From NCBI GenBank assembly GCA_012656075.1, contig JAAKBF010000083.1, positions 1 to 64,000 on the forward strand: a stretch of 64,000 bases of DNA, in the 5' to 3' direction. A program made the translations under genes and the position numbers. The notes beneath the pieces were generated by a model. It worked only from the letters and a program-made list of their open reading frames with translations, did no database searches and was not told where the DNA came from. Shown here one piece after another: positions 1-9,903 of this stretch; the stretch's first letter is position 1, and every line of letters begins with the position of its first letter. Source of the DNA: Phytophthora hibernalis (taxonomy: Eukaryota > Oomycota > Peronosporomycetes > Peronosporales > Peronosporaceae).

Positions 1-61
1 TAATGAGCAGACACAGAGCCACCGCCAGCTTGGACTCCCACAGCAGTCGCCTCAAGTCCAT
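1..61 (-). CDS. Possible N-terminus of a gene running off the left edge
   Basis: On the minus strand an ATG at 61 opens a frame that stays open to the window edge. It begins M-D-L-R-R-L-L-W-E-S-K and then becomes hydrophobic (LAVALCLLI), as a signal peptide or signal anchor would. Only about 20 residues are visible, so no family can be named. It would be divergent from VPS51 with about 190 bp between the two starts. It could equally be a chance open frame. Confidence 0.3.
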   Translation of the reverse strand, partial: MDLRRLLWESKLAVALCLLI

Positions 62-140
62 TTTGGCCGACTCAAGATCAATGTGTGTGACGATCCAAAA
101 AAAGAATACGACCTGTGGAAACTAATATATATCCTTCAAA

Positions 141-188
141 GGGTACGAATATCTCGCCGGTGAAATTTAATGAGGGTACGAATATCTC
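141..188. repeat. Short direct repeat upstream of VPS51
   Basis: The 15-mer GGGTACGAATATCTC occurs at 141-155 and again at 174-188, and a partial third copy (GGGTACG) lies near 223-229. CATCCTTCAAA-like words sit next to the copies. The array lies 60-110 bp before the VPS51 ATG, between it and a possible divergent gene, so it may be a promoter element or a small duplication. Confidence 0.5.
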
Positions 189-251
189 TGTGGAATTTAT
201 AAACATCCTTCAAAAACAGATAGGGTACGCAGTTACGATCATTCGGCCGCC

Positions 252-3200
252 ATGGAGGACCCCGGCATGACGCGTATGCAGGAGCTGCTGAGCAGTTATT
301 ACGGGCTGCAGGACCAGGAGAGTAGACAGGGGCAGCTGCGCAGCATCGACTCGCCCGGCTTCGACCCCAAGATCTACGTCAAGGTGCTGCAAGGTCAAGA
401 AGATCATGTGTACCCCATGTAACCCAAGTGTAACCTGTTACTGTAGGAGCTACTGGAGACCCGCGGATTGAATGACCTGCTCACGACGGACGACCAATTG
501 ATCCGCGAGATTAAGGAGCTGGACACCAACATGCAGATGCTCGTGTACGAGAACTACAACAAATTCATCAGTGCCACGGACACGATCCGCAAGATGAAGG
601 TCAGATTTTAGGGCGAAGTGCTGCCCAAATTTTGAATTTTTGACAAAGTTTGTGGGTGCTCTGGGGATGTAGAATAATGTGGCAAGCATGGAAGACGAGG
701 TAGGTCGAGTGGTGAAGAGCATGGACATGATCACGGCCAAAAGTGAGAGTATCAATGTGGCGTTGGCACCGCATCGCTCGAAAGTGGAGAAACTCATTGG
801 CGTGCGGCGTCTACTGAAGAGATTTGAGTTCATCTTCGAGCTGCCTCAGAGACTCAACACGTACGTGGGGAAAGGTGGTCGTTGGAGTGGTGTTTAAGCG
901 ATTGAATGCTGATTTGTGGTGGATGCAGTGCTGTGAAGCAGAAGGAGTACGCCAATGCGACCAAGTATTATCTTCTTGCACGCCGAATTTTGGGGAGATA
1001 TGAACATATTTCGTCGTTCAAAGTGAGTTTGGTTGTAATGCTTGCTGTATTCAAGGGCTTGCTGACTTTGGTTGATGTAGACGATTCAAATGGAAGCCGA
1101 GAAAATTATACAGCAACTTGAACGGCTGCTCAAGAAGCGAATGCATGACACGACGCTAGAGTCAGAAGAGGTAATGCTATTAGGCAATGCTTTTCGATGC
1201 ATTGGACATCTGCTGATTTGTTTTTGGGGTAGATCTGCGAGACAGTGGTGCTTTTGCATCAGCTAGATGCATGCAACGATGACATCCGCGACCAGTTTCT
1301 CGAGTGGCACCAGACATACTTTGAGCATGCGGTGGCAGTGTTTAAGGTACATAACCTAGCTAGCGGGATTTTGCTGCAGCAAGAAGTTGTAGGTTTTGTG
1401 TTCTAACGTGCGCACCTATTCTATACACTGAAGTATCAAGGAAAGGCTGTCTCGGTGCTCAATTTTCTGCAGAGGTTCAACACGGACGTATTTGCGAAGA
1501 TGGGTCGGGTGTTCTCGGTGTACAAGACGCACTTCATGCCTGTCGTCGTTGCACGCGAGAAATCGTCGACTTCTCGAAAGGCCTCCGATGCAGTTCGTGA
1601 CGACTTGTTCCTCAGTTTTGCAAAAGAACTGTTTGCGCTGTACCTAAGCGAATGCGTTGCACAGTTCCGTCGTCCTCACACCGAATTTGTAAGTTGCTTG
1701 GCCGAGCGCCTTTTTAGTATTCGCAGTATAGGTCACCACACTTCATACTAACGATTGATCGTATTTTCTGCGAGGGATCAACACACGAAGTTCTTGACGT
1801 GCTGCAGGATGATAACCTCTCATCAGAAATCGTCGACAGTGAGTACTTTGTTTTCATGCAAGTGATGAAATACTTTGTCTCGCAAGTGAAGGCTGTGGAC
1901 ACAACCATCCCAATGTGCAGACTGGCTGTAAGTGCCACCGAAGTTGTTGAAAACTGTGTGCGCTTCCAAATCGAGGGTGTCTTTCGAAAACTCCGCGAAG
2001 ATACTGGACAACTCTTTTGCACTTCTCACGAAGACGTGTCGAGCCTGGCGCGCAGCTCACGCGATGGCGGACAAAGCGTTCAACCTCTAGCACAGGAATC
2101 AGCGAAGAAGTTCACTGACATGATGCAAAAGGTGCTGCAACAAATGGAGCCCATGGTGCAAACAGGCTTTGCGATTCTCTCTGAAATGAGCCGACTTTTC
2201 TCTGACTTGGTCCAGGTAAGTCGTGCTCGGTTATTTGCTGACGCTGCTAAACACTGCTGAGCCTAACGCGTGCTGTTTGCTGTCACAATCGCGCTTTTCT
2301 TCTATTCAGGGCCAATTTTACGATTTTTGAAGTGGTTCAATGCGTCGGTGCTCCAATTTGCTGAACCCAGACGCGCATTTACCCCAACGGATGACCCGCT
2401 GGGAACACGGCGTGAAGAGCAAGATGGCGTAACGCTTCCGTGGCTGGAACCCACTCCCCAGTTTTTGCTGTTCCTTGCTTGCATGTGCCAAGAGCTGTCT
2501 GCTGAAGGCATCGGTGAATGCGTGCGCGGTCTCATAGAGTGTATGCCAGCACCCCTCTCCCCGTCGAGGGCCTCCGAGGGTGAACCGATTCGTAGTCGCC
2601 TGATGAATCAACAGGATGTGACACACATGATCGAAGTGACACGCGAGTCTTCTGCAGAGCTGCTGCAGCACGTCGCAAAGCAGTACGGAAACCAGCTATG
2701 CCTCATTGTTCATAACGGGGTGGTTGCTACATCCTGGGCTGATATGGATGAGGAACCAAGAAGCGTTCAAGAGATGATGGTTGCTGTCGTAGAGGCTACT
2801 TTCCGATTTGGAAAAGAAGTAGCGCTGGCGCTCGGCGATGAACAAAGTGTGTTTGTTGGAAATAACAGTCGTACCACAAGCCGTGACTTCCGTCGACGTG
2901 CCAGTGCGTTGCGATCCCGCAATGCTGGAGTTGCAGGAGCATCGTCAGGTATGCAACTAGATGTGGATCGCATCTTCGCACGCAAAATCCACATCTTCCC
3001 GTCCCAGCTAGAGCTCACTGCTGACGCCTTCGTTCAGACCATGCTTAAAATGAGCATTAAAGCTTTCAGCGAGTGGGTGAGGTTGCTGGAGTTGTCACAG
3101 TTTGGGTTACAACAGATTCAGCTGGATGCCGAGTTTTTGCGCAGCACACTGATGCATATTGTGGTAGCTGGAGAAGAGGAAGTGGAGAGTTTGCTGTCCG

Positions 3201-3313
3201 ACCTGCTTTCAAATGCCCGCGCTCGTGCCGTAGAGGACGTTCTGATGGACCAGAGCAACGTTGTTGCCATTGTGAGCACGAAGAGCACGCAAGTGTTGTC
3301 CCGCCGAGGCTGA
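252..3313 (+). CDS. VPS51: VPS51, GARP/EARP tethering-complex subunit
   Basis: VPS51 is a subunit of the GARP and EARP tethers, which capture endosome-derived vesicles at the trans-Golgi and bind SNAREs. I read nine exons with GT-AG borders: 252-383, 447-599, 673-860, 929-1022, 1081-1170, 1233-1346, 1434-1688, 1775-2215 and 2310-3313. The N-terminus carries the family signature FDPKIYVKELLETRGLNDLL, then helical segments with ATDTIRKMK and VEKLIGVRRLLKRFEFIFELP. The ATG at 252 is chosen because it starts this conserved block in frame. Exon 9 opens correctly (GQFYDF) but needs one extra T in the T-run at 2324-2328 to continue as LKWFNASV. That is one apparent single-base deletion. The family call is strong; exon borders were set by eye. 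Confidence 0.85.
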
Positions 3314-3423
3314 TTCGGCGGGGAGGGAGGAAAGCAAGTCTTAACATGTTGATTTGTATCTGTTTTCTCATTTGCTTCAAGTAATTGCAGTTTACGTTGG
3401 TCTAACGTATTGGGTGGACAGTG

Positions 3424-6400
3424 TCAACTTTTGTGATCAGATAGACGTCTCGTGCTGGGGACACGCTGGACAAGGTTGCGCGAGCTGGAGCCACGTACGT
3501 AGACTTTTGCCAGCTCTGCGATTTCTTCTGCCTCGCGTTGGAGTTTGTCCAGCTCAGCCTTGTAGCGCTCTCGGTTGGTCTCCAACGAGTCTGCGTAGAC
3601 CCGTACGGCAGGACACAGCGTGGCCAGAGGTAACCAAATGGGACGCAGAACGTAGTTGATGAAGTTGAGCTGCACGGTGACCCGAGTCTTCGCGTGGTGC
3701 AAATTGGTCATGAAGGAGTCTACTGGAACGTGCATCTCGGCTTCATTCTTCGCTTGCTGCTGAAATTCGGATAGCACACGCATTCCCCAGCGAACGGCTT
3801 GTGTGTATGGTAGAGCCTGCCCCGACAAGTCTGCTGCATGAATTAGAATGGCCATGAAAACGAAGCGATGCTTGCTCCGACTTCGCCTCGACCCCTGCCT
3901 CCGCTGCTGTTGACAAGAAGGTGGCGCTTGGAAAGCCCTTCCAATGCCTTGCACTTTTCGAAGTGTTTTGCCATATCCGTCGCCAGAATGCAGTGGATGA
4001 GAAGCCGACGGACATATACGAAACAAGCGCGCGAAGGTAATCGTGCAAGAAGGTTTGCACCTGGGTGACTCAAGATGATGAATACTACACGACAGTGGTG
4101 CCGTTCCAGAACGGCGTCGTCATTGTGCGTGAGCGAGTTGACTGTGCGCTTTTACCTCGAAGTCGTTTGTGTTGCCAGGATGATCCAAGTCGTGGCACAA
4201 TGCAGCCACTAGCATGGCAAAGACTTCGACCCGTGCGAAGTACGAGTGCGCTACACCAGAGCGACGCAGCAAGCAGTATGTTGTATGCGTAACTTGGAAG
4301 GCGTGCTGAAGATTGTGGAATGCGTTGGAGCGATAATGGGATGCTACGTGCGAGAGGAAGGTGGAGAAAGTCTCCTGCGCGACCTGAAAGCGCTCTAACA
4401 ATCCAAGTGAACGGAACAGCACCGATGTTGCCGCAAATATATCCGAATTGGACAGGTCCAGACAGCTAAAGTCCCAGCGGGTTACGTCGCCAACACCTAT
4501 CACATGTCCATTTTCGCGTGCAGCTGAGATTCGTCGTTGCGGTATCCGCTGGGGGAATGGAATGGCAGCAAATGGTGTTAAATGCTCTTCTTCCCCATCG
4601 GAGCCGTCGTCGTCATTGTAATCTCCGTCATTTGCTTCGTCCGCGTCTTCGATATCATCGGGGTCATCAGCAATGGCTGCAATTGCTACTTCTTCTAGTA
4701 CGTCCAGGTCGCTAGATTGGCAGAACTTCTGCACGATGGATGAAATGATCTCGGGCTCATTTACATCGTCCATGACCAAGTCCTGCGTTTTGGAGGCATT
4801 GCTGGACTCGGCCAAAGACTCACCCGGCATTCCAAGTCCACAATCCGACACCACTTTGTAGTAGGAAATGTCGAGGGACAATCGGCCGAGCGCGAATTGA
4901 ATTTCCCGGCAGTACTGGGCCATACACTCGGCATCACCGGTGGTGAAAGGCACCCGATGTCTGGGAACACGATCGTTGTTGGCTCCGTCATCGTCATCGT
5001 CTTTCTTGTTGATCGCCATTACAACCGCCACAATTTTGGGGTTGGTCGGTGTATAATCCTCGAACACGGGCATCCCCAGCACCGTTGTGGTGCGGTATCC
5101 CGTCTTGCGGTCCAGGGCGGGGTCGAAGTGCGGGTGCGTGTAAGCGTCACGCGTGCAAATTGTTTTCCCTGTTGTAGCGATTCGCCCAGAGAGGCCATTG
5201 GTGAGCGGCATTCGCACGCTCTCTCCGTCTTCCTGGGTGATCCAAAGCTCCTTCTTCAACGGGTCCACGAGCAAGAAGCCGAATCGATCGCAGTGCAACA
5301 ATTTTCTGCCTTCTACCATGACGACACGCACGAACTTTGCGACTGAGGCGGCGGCGCTCCTCTCGTCATTGGACCCATGGTCAGGATTGGTGTACGCACG
5401 TTCACCGTTGCTGTTTACAAAATCGGCGAGCTGTAGCCGCGCTTCGGTCAGGCGCTGGGACATCAGCACGGAACGAAGCAGGTTGGACTTGTGCAGCGAT
5501 ATCCCTGCGGCCTCCGCGGCGTAGTTGAGATAAAGCGCGTCGTCAGCTGTAAATTCGTCACCGTCGACCTTGTTGGTGGCGCAGACAACTGCCAAGACTT
5601 GGCCTCCCGCATCTTTGACCGGCGCACAGAGCACTTGCTTCGTCTTAAGTGACGACCACAAGGCGTCGAAGTTCGGATCAAACGCTGGGTGGTTTGGTGC
5701 TGAGTTGGAAAGCACAAGGTGCCCTGTTCGCATAACAACCCCAACGATACCATTATGCGCTTTCAAGAGAACTTCGTCGTACCCGCCGCCATGCTGAAGA
5801 CGTCCATGCGAATGACGAGGTGCGTTGTTCGTTTTCGCTTTGCTTTTGGTTGAAGCAGTCGCCTTATCATCTCTATAATCACTGACGAAGAGATAGAACT
5901 CGTTCGTACCTTCATCGCGCACGTAAAGTGCAATGTGTTCGGCATGCAGCAGCTCGTAAGACACTGCGATAATTTGGTGTAGCACAGCCGACGCGCTGAT
6001 TTCAGCTGCGATGTTGCGGTTGAGCTTGAGGAGACATTCGATGCGGCCCTGCATGACCTGGTGAGCTTTCGCGAGGGACAAATTCCACAATGCTGTGCCC
6101 GCAGTGACGCAGATGTAGTCGAAGCTCTCTTTATCGCGATGGTCGAAGGCTCCTTGTTGAGGAGTTTCCTGATTGCGCCCTAGCTTTGCCAAGGCAGCAC
6201 GAGGGGTAGTTGAAAACCAGAGAGGTCCCGCTGCGGGAGCTGGAGCAGATTGGTGACCGAGCTCGGGGAGGTGCTTGCGAGTGATGATTTGAAAGACGCC
6301 GACCAGTATGCCATGAACATTGAAGATCGGTGCGCAGAGTAACGCCTCAGGCTCGAACTCCAGAAGCTCCATTTGCTCTTCAAACACGTCGACGACCTCC

Positions 6401-7185
6401 GAGCCACTGACATCCGCGACTTCAAGAGGTGTTCCGGTCTGAATCCACAGCAAGTGACAAACATGGTTAGGCAACGATGCAGGTCAGGATGAACAAATGC
6501 AGCGGAATTTACCAGTACGACGCGGCCGAATGTCGTGGCAGAATCGACGAGGACGCTGCCTTCCTCGGTCAGGTAGCGTTTGCCAGGCAGGTCCATTACT
6601 GGGTTCGAGTAAAGCTCGACGCGATCTTTCTTTCGTTGAGGATGCCCACCGTGTACTTTTCTGCTGGGAGCACGTGGTGTGCAGCACGAAGCGCGTTGCT
6701 CACGATGTCGAGCCTGTCAGACGCTTGTGATATTTCGCGCATGGCATCCATGAGTGCGCGGAGCTGAGGACACGTGCAGCGATCGTAAGTGACACAACAA
6801 TCAGCAACATACTGTAGCGAATACTTACGTTCTCTTCTCGCTCGGTGAGCTGGTTGAGGGTCTGGGCCTGCTCTCCTATGAGGTTGCGCATACTGGCCCC
6901 GAACATCTCGCTTTTGGGTCGCGGGCGCTTGGGCGTCGCGGGATTGAACAGGTCGCCGGGTCTATATGGACGATGCTCCGAGCGCATTTCCGTGCAGCAT
7001 TCCAGCTGATGTTGTCTCTTGATCAGCTTGAGCTCAAGCTCTCTCGTCTCTTCCTCCGCCTGCGCGAGCTCCACAGCCAGTCGTCGATTCTCCTCTAACG
7101 ATTCCTGAGCTCCATGCATCGCCGTCTTGAGCGCTTGCACAGGCACATGCACCAACTTGACTTCATCGTCGTCCACCATCGCCAT
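3424..7185 (-). CDS. 3',5'-cyclic-nucleotide phosphodiesterase with three GAF domains
   Basis: Predicted hydrolase of cAMP and/or cGMP. Exon 1 (to 6829) encodes an acidic, Leu/Glu-rich coiled-coil N-terminus. Exon 2 (6763-6513) and the long exon from 6438 carry three GAF domains; the second and third keep the NK-x-D...FT-x-D signature (NKVDGDEFTADD). The catalytic domain has the metal-binding motifs HNLQH and HDLDH, then ILATDMAKHF and LIHAADLSGQ, which supplies the last metal-binding Asp. After HDLDH the frame changes near 4128 and again between about 3850 and 3930, and no plausible intron fits either place (the first would be 14 bp). Both look like single-base deletions. Substrate preference cannot be read. 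The start is one of several close Met codons (7197, 7185, 7179). It is divergent from the Dbp4 gene, 237 bp away. Confidence 0.85.
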
Positions 7186-7422
7186 CACAACCAACAAGCA
7201 GCAGTAAAAGCTTGGAAAACAACAATAACCGCTTCAACACTCCAAGTGAACCGTCGTTGAAGTGTCCTGCCTCGTCACATGGCTACATTTAGTATACCCT
7301 CATAAATTACGAAATAAATTACCGCCTCTATCTACCCTTAACCGTTATCCAACCATAATCTGCTATTGCCCTCCAGCCATTCGCGAAGAGCTCGTCAAAG
7401 GTCAACGTCCCTACTTACCTGC

Positions 7423-9753
7423 ATGGCTTCACGCGCGTTCCGACAGGCACACAGCCGCCCGCCCGCCGTGCCCGTGCAGGACGAAGAAGCCACTGAAGCC
7501 GCCAAGCTCAAGCAGAACGAACGCGAGCGCCAGGAGATCGCGCGGCTCGACGCGCGCATCGCGGAGCAGACGCCCGCGCGCGGCTCGCAGCTCGGCAACG
7601 CCGCGAGTTTCGACCTGTTCGCGCTGTCTGAGGCGTCGCGCCGCGGCCTGCGCACATGCGGCTTCACGGCGCCCACCAAGATCCAAGTGGGCGCGTTGCC
7701 GCACGCGCTGGCGGGGCGAGACGTGCTCGCGGCGGCCAAGACCGGCTCCGGCAAGACGCTGGCCTTCCTGCTGCCCGTGCTGGAGAGGCTCTTCCGCCTC
7801 CGCTGGGGCGTGGAGGACGGCCTGGGTGCGCTCGTCATCTCGCCCACGCGCGAGCTGGCGCTGCAGATCTTCGAGGTGCTGCGCAACGTCGGCAAGGCAC
7901 ACGCGTTCTCGGCCGGACTCGTCATCGGCGGCAAGAACTTCAGAGAGGAACAACTGCGGCTTATCCGCATGAACCTGCTGATCTGTACACCTGGCAGACT
8001 GCTGCAGCACATGGAGCAGACGCCGGCCTTCGACGCCAGTAACTTGCAGGTGCTGGTGCTGGACGAAGCTGATAGGATTCTCGACTTGGGCTTCCACAAG
8101 CAGTTGACGTCCATTCTAGAGCACTTGCCGCCCGCAGGAGAACGCCAGACGATGTTGTTTTCAGCTACACAGACCAAGTCCGTGAAGGACCTGGCGGCGC
8201 TGAGTCTGCGTGAGCCAGAGTACGTTGCGGTGCACGAACACTCGGCCAACGCGACGCCCAAGGGCCTGTCGCAGAGTTATGTGGAGACGCCGCTGGAGCG
8301 CAAGCTGGACGTGCTGCTGTCCTTCATCAAGTCGCACCTCAAGCAGAAGACGATTGTGTTCCTGTCCACGTGCCGTCAGGTGCGCTTTGTGCACAGCGTG
8401 TTCTGCAAACTGCAGCCGGGTATTCCGCTCTGCGCGCTGCACGGCAAGTACAAGCAAGGCAAGCGCGTGGAGGTGTACTACGAGTTTCTGAACAAGCCCG
8501 CGGCGGTGCTGTTTGCGACGGATATTGCTGCCCGGGGTTTGGACTTCCCACAGGTCGACTGGGTGTTGCAGCTGGACTGCCCCGAAGACGCAGCGAACTA
8601 CATTCATCGTGTCGGTCGTACAGCACGCTACAACAAGCAGGGTAAGGCCTTGATGTGTCTTCTCCCGTCTGAGGTGGAGGGCATGACGAAGCGCCTAGAG
8701 GACGCCAAGGTGCCTATCCGCGAGACGAAGCTGAACCCCACCAAGACCACAAGCTGCCGTCAGAAGGTGGCATCCGTCGTGGCCGGTGATAAGGACATTA
8801 AGGCGCTGGCGCAGAAGGCTTTTATGTCTTACGTGCGCTCTGTGTACCTGCAGCCGGATCACGAGGTGTTTGATGCCACTGCACTGCCGCTAGATGAGTT
8901 CGCGGACTCACTGGGACTTCCTGGTGCGCCGCGCATGCCGTTCTTGTCCAAGATGAAAGCTGAACACGAAAAGGGTGGCAACGAGACGCTGCGTGAGGAG
9001 CTGCGCGGAAAGAAGAACGTCAACCGTAAGCTGCAACAGCTCAAGGAGAAGATTAAGGCGGAGAAGGAACGCAAGCGCTTGGCGCGCCAACTGGCTGCCT
9101 TGAGCCCCAAGGAACAGGAAGCGGCGAAGAAGAAGCTTGAAAAGAAGCAGCAGGAGAAGAAAGAGTCCGAGGATGAAGCGGAGGAGGACGAAGACTCGCT
9201 CATGGTGGTGAAGCGTGTACACAACTGGGACGATGAAGACGACGAGCCGGTCGATCTGGAAGCGCTTGGTCCCAGCAAGAAGAAGCAGAAGAAGCTGCGC
9301 GTGGACCGCGAAGCCATCAACGCTTCCAAGATCGTGTTCGACGAGGAAGGCAACAGTGCCAAAATGGCGGACCGTCTTTCTGCACGCAACACCGGCGACG
9401 GTGAGTTCGCCGACGTGGAGGAGCACGCCAAGCAGTACACGGAGCAGGTGGCAGCGCGTCTGGCCGCTAAGGACGACGAGGACCGTCGTCTGGAGAAGGA
9501 CCGTGTGCGCGCCAAGCACCACAAGAAGCGCATGAAGGTCAAGGGCGAGCGCGACGAGGACAGCGAGGACGAAGGCGCGCGCCTTACAGTGGGTTCCGAC
9601 GACGAGGACATGAGCGGTAGTGGCAGTGGCAGCGAGAGCGAGAGCGGCAGCGCCGAAGCCAGCAGCGACGAAGAAGAAACCCCCAAGAAGGTGGATCGTA
9701 AGGCCGTCGCCAGCCAGGAAGAGATGGCGCTGCGCATGCTGCAGCGTCGGTAG
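7423..9753 (+). CDS. DBP4: DEAD-box RNA helicase, Dbp4/DDX10 type
   Basis: Predicted nucleolar ATP-dependent RNA helicase of the Dbp4 (Hca4)/DDX10 subfamily, which acts in U14-dependent early processing of 18S rRNA. It is one uninterrupted exon of 776 codons from the ATG at 7423; an upstream in-frame ATG at 7366 adds 19 residues of non-conserved sequence. Visible motifs in order: Q-motif with F-TAPTKIQ, Walker A AAKTGSGKT, PTRELA, TPGRLLQHM, DEAD, FSAT, then ARGLD and HRVGRTAR. The C-terminal third is a highly charged Lys/Glu tail with an acidic Ser/Glu run near the end, as in this subfamily. GC-rich with strong third-position G/C. This gene shows no frame break. Confidence 0.95.
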   Translation: MASRAFRQAHSRPPAVPVQDEEATEAAKLKQNERERQEIARLDARIAEQTPARGSQLGNAASFDLFALSEASRRGLRTCGFTAPTKIQVGALPHALAGRDVLAAAKTGSGKTLAFLLPVLERLFRLRWGVEDGLGALVISPTRELALQIFEVLRNVGKAHAFSAGLVIGGKNFREEQLRLIRMNLLICTPGRLLQHMEQTPAFDASNLQVLVLDEADRILDLGFHKQLTSILEHLPPAGERQTMLFSATQTKSVKDLAALSLREPEYVAVHEHSANATPKGLSQSYVETPLERKLDVLLSFIKSHLKQKTIVFLSTCRQVRFVHSVFCKLQPGIPLCALHGKYKQGKRVEVYYEFLNKPAAVLFATDIAARGLDFPQVDWVLQLDCPEDAANYIHRVGRTARYNKQGKALMCLLPSEVEGMTKRLEDAKVPIRETKLNPTKTTSCRQKVASVVAGDKDIKALAQKAFMSYVRSVYLQPDHEVFDATALPLDEFADSLGLPGAPRMPFLSKMKAEHEKGGNETLREELRGKKNVNRKLQQLKEKIKAEKERKRLARQLAALSPKEQEAAKKKLEKKQQEKKESEDEAEEDEDSLMVVKRVHNWDDEDDEPVDLEALGPSKKKQKKLRVDREAINASKIVFDEEGNSAKMADRLSARNTGDGEFADVEEHAKQYTEQVAARLAAKDDEDRRLEKDRVRAKHHKKRMKVKGERDEDSEDEGARLTVGSDDEDMSGSGSGSESESGSAEASSDEEETPKKVDRKAVASQEEMALRMLQRR

Positions 9754-9903
9754 ATGCCTAGATACCCAACTAAACCTCTTGATCATACACCATAGACGCC
9801 CACATCGATATTAGAGCCCGTGCATCAAGAGGTGGGACCAGCGCATCCTTTTCTGCTTGGTCTCACCATTACAGATTTTACCACGTGCGTCACAAGTCGC
9901 AGC

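Noticed and set aside
4100..4200. A 14-bp intron (GTAAAAGCGCACAG) to explain the PDE frame change
   Set aside because: Far shorter than every other intron here (about 60-80 bp or more), and it would delete residues expected by the family spacing.
8859..9786. Long Ser-rich and Leu-rich minus-strand frames
   Set aside because: Antisense to the Lys/Glu-rich tail of the Dbp4 helicase; composition explains the open frames.
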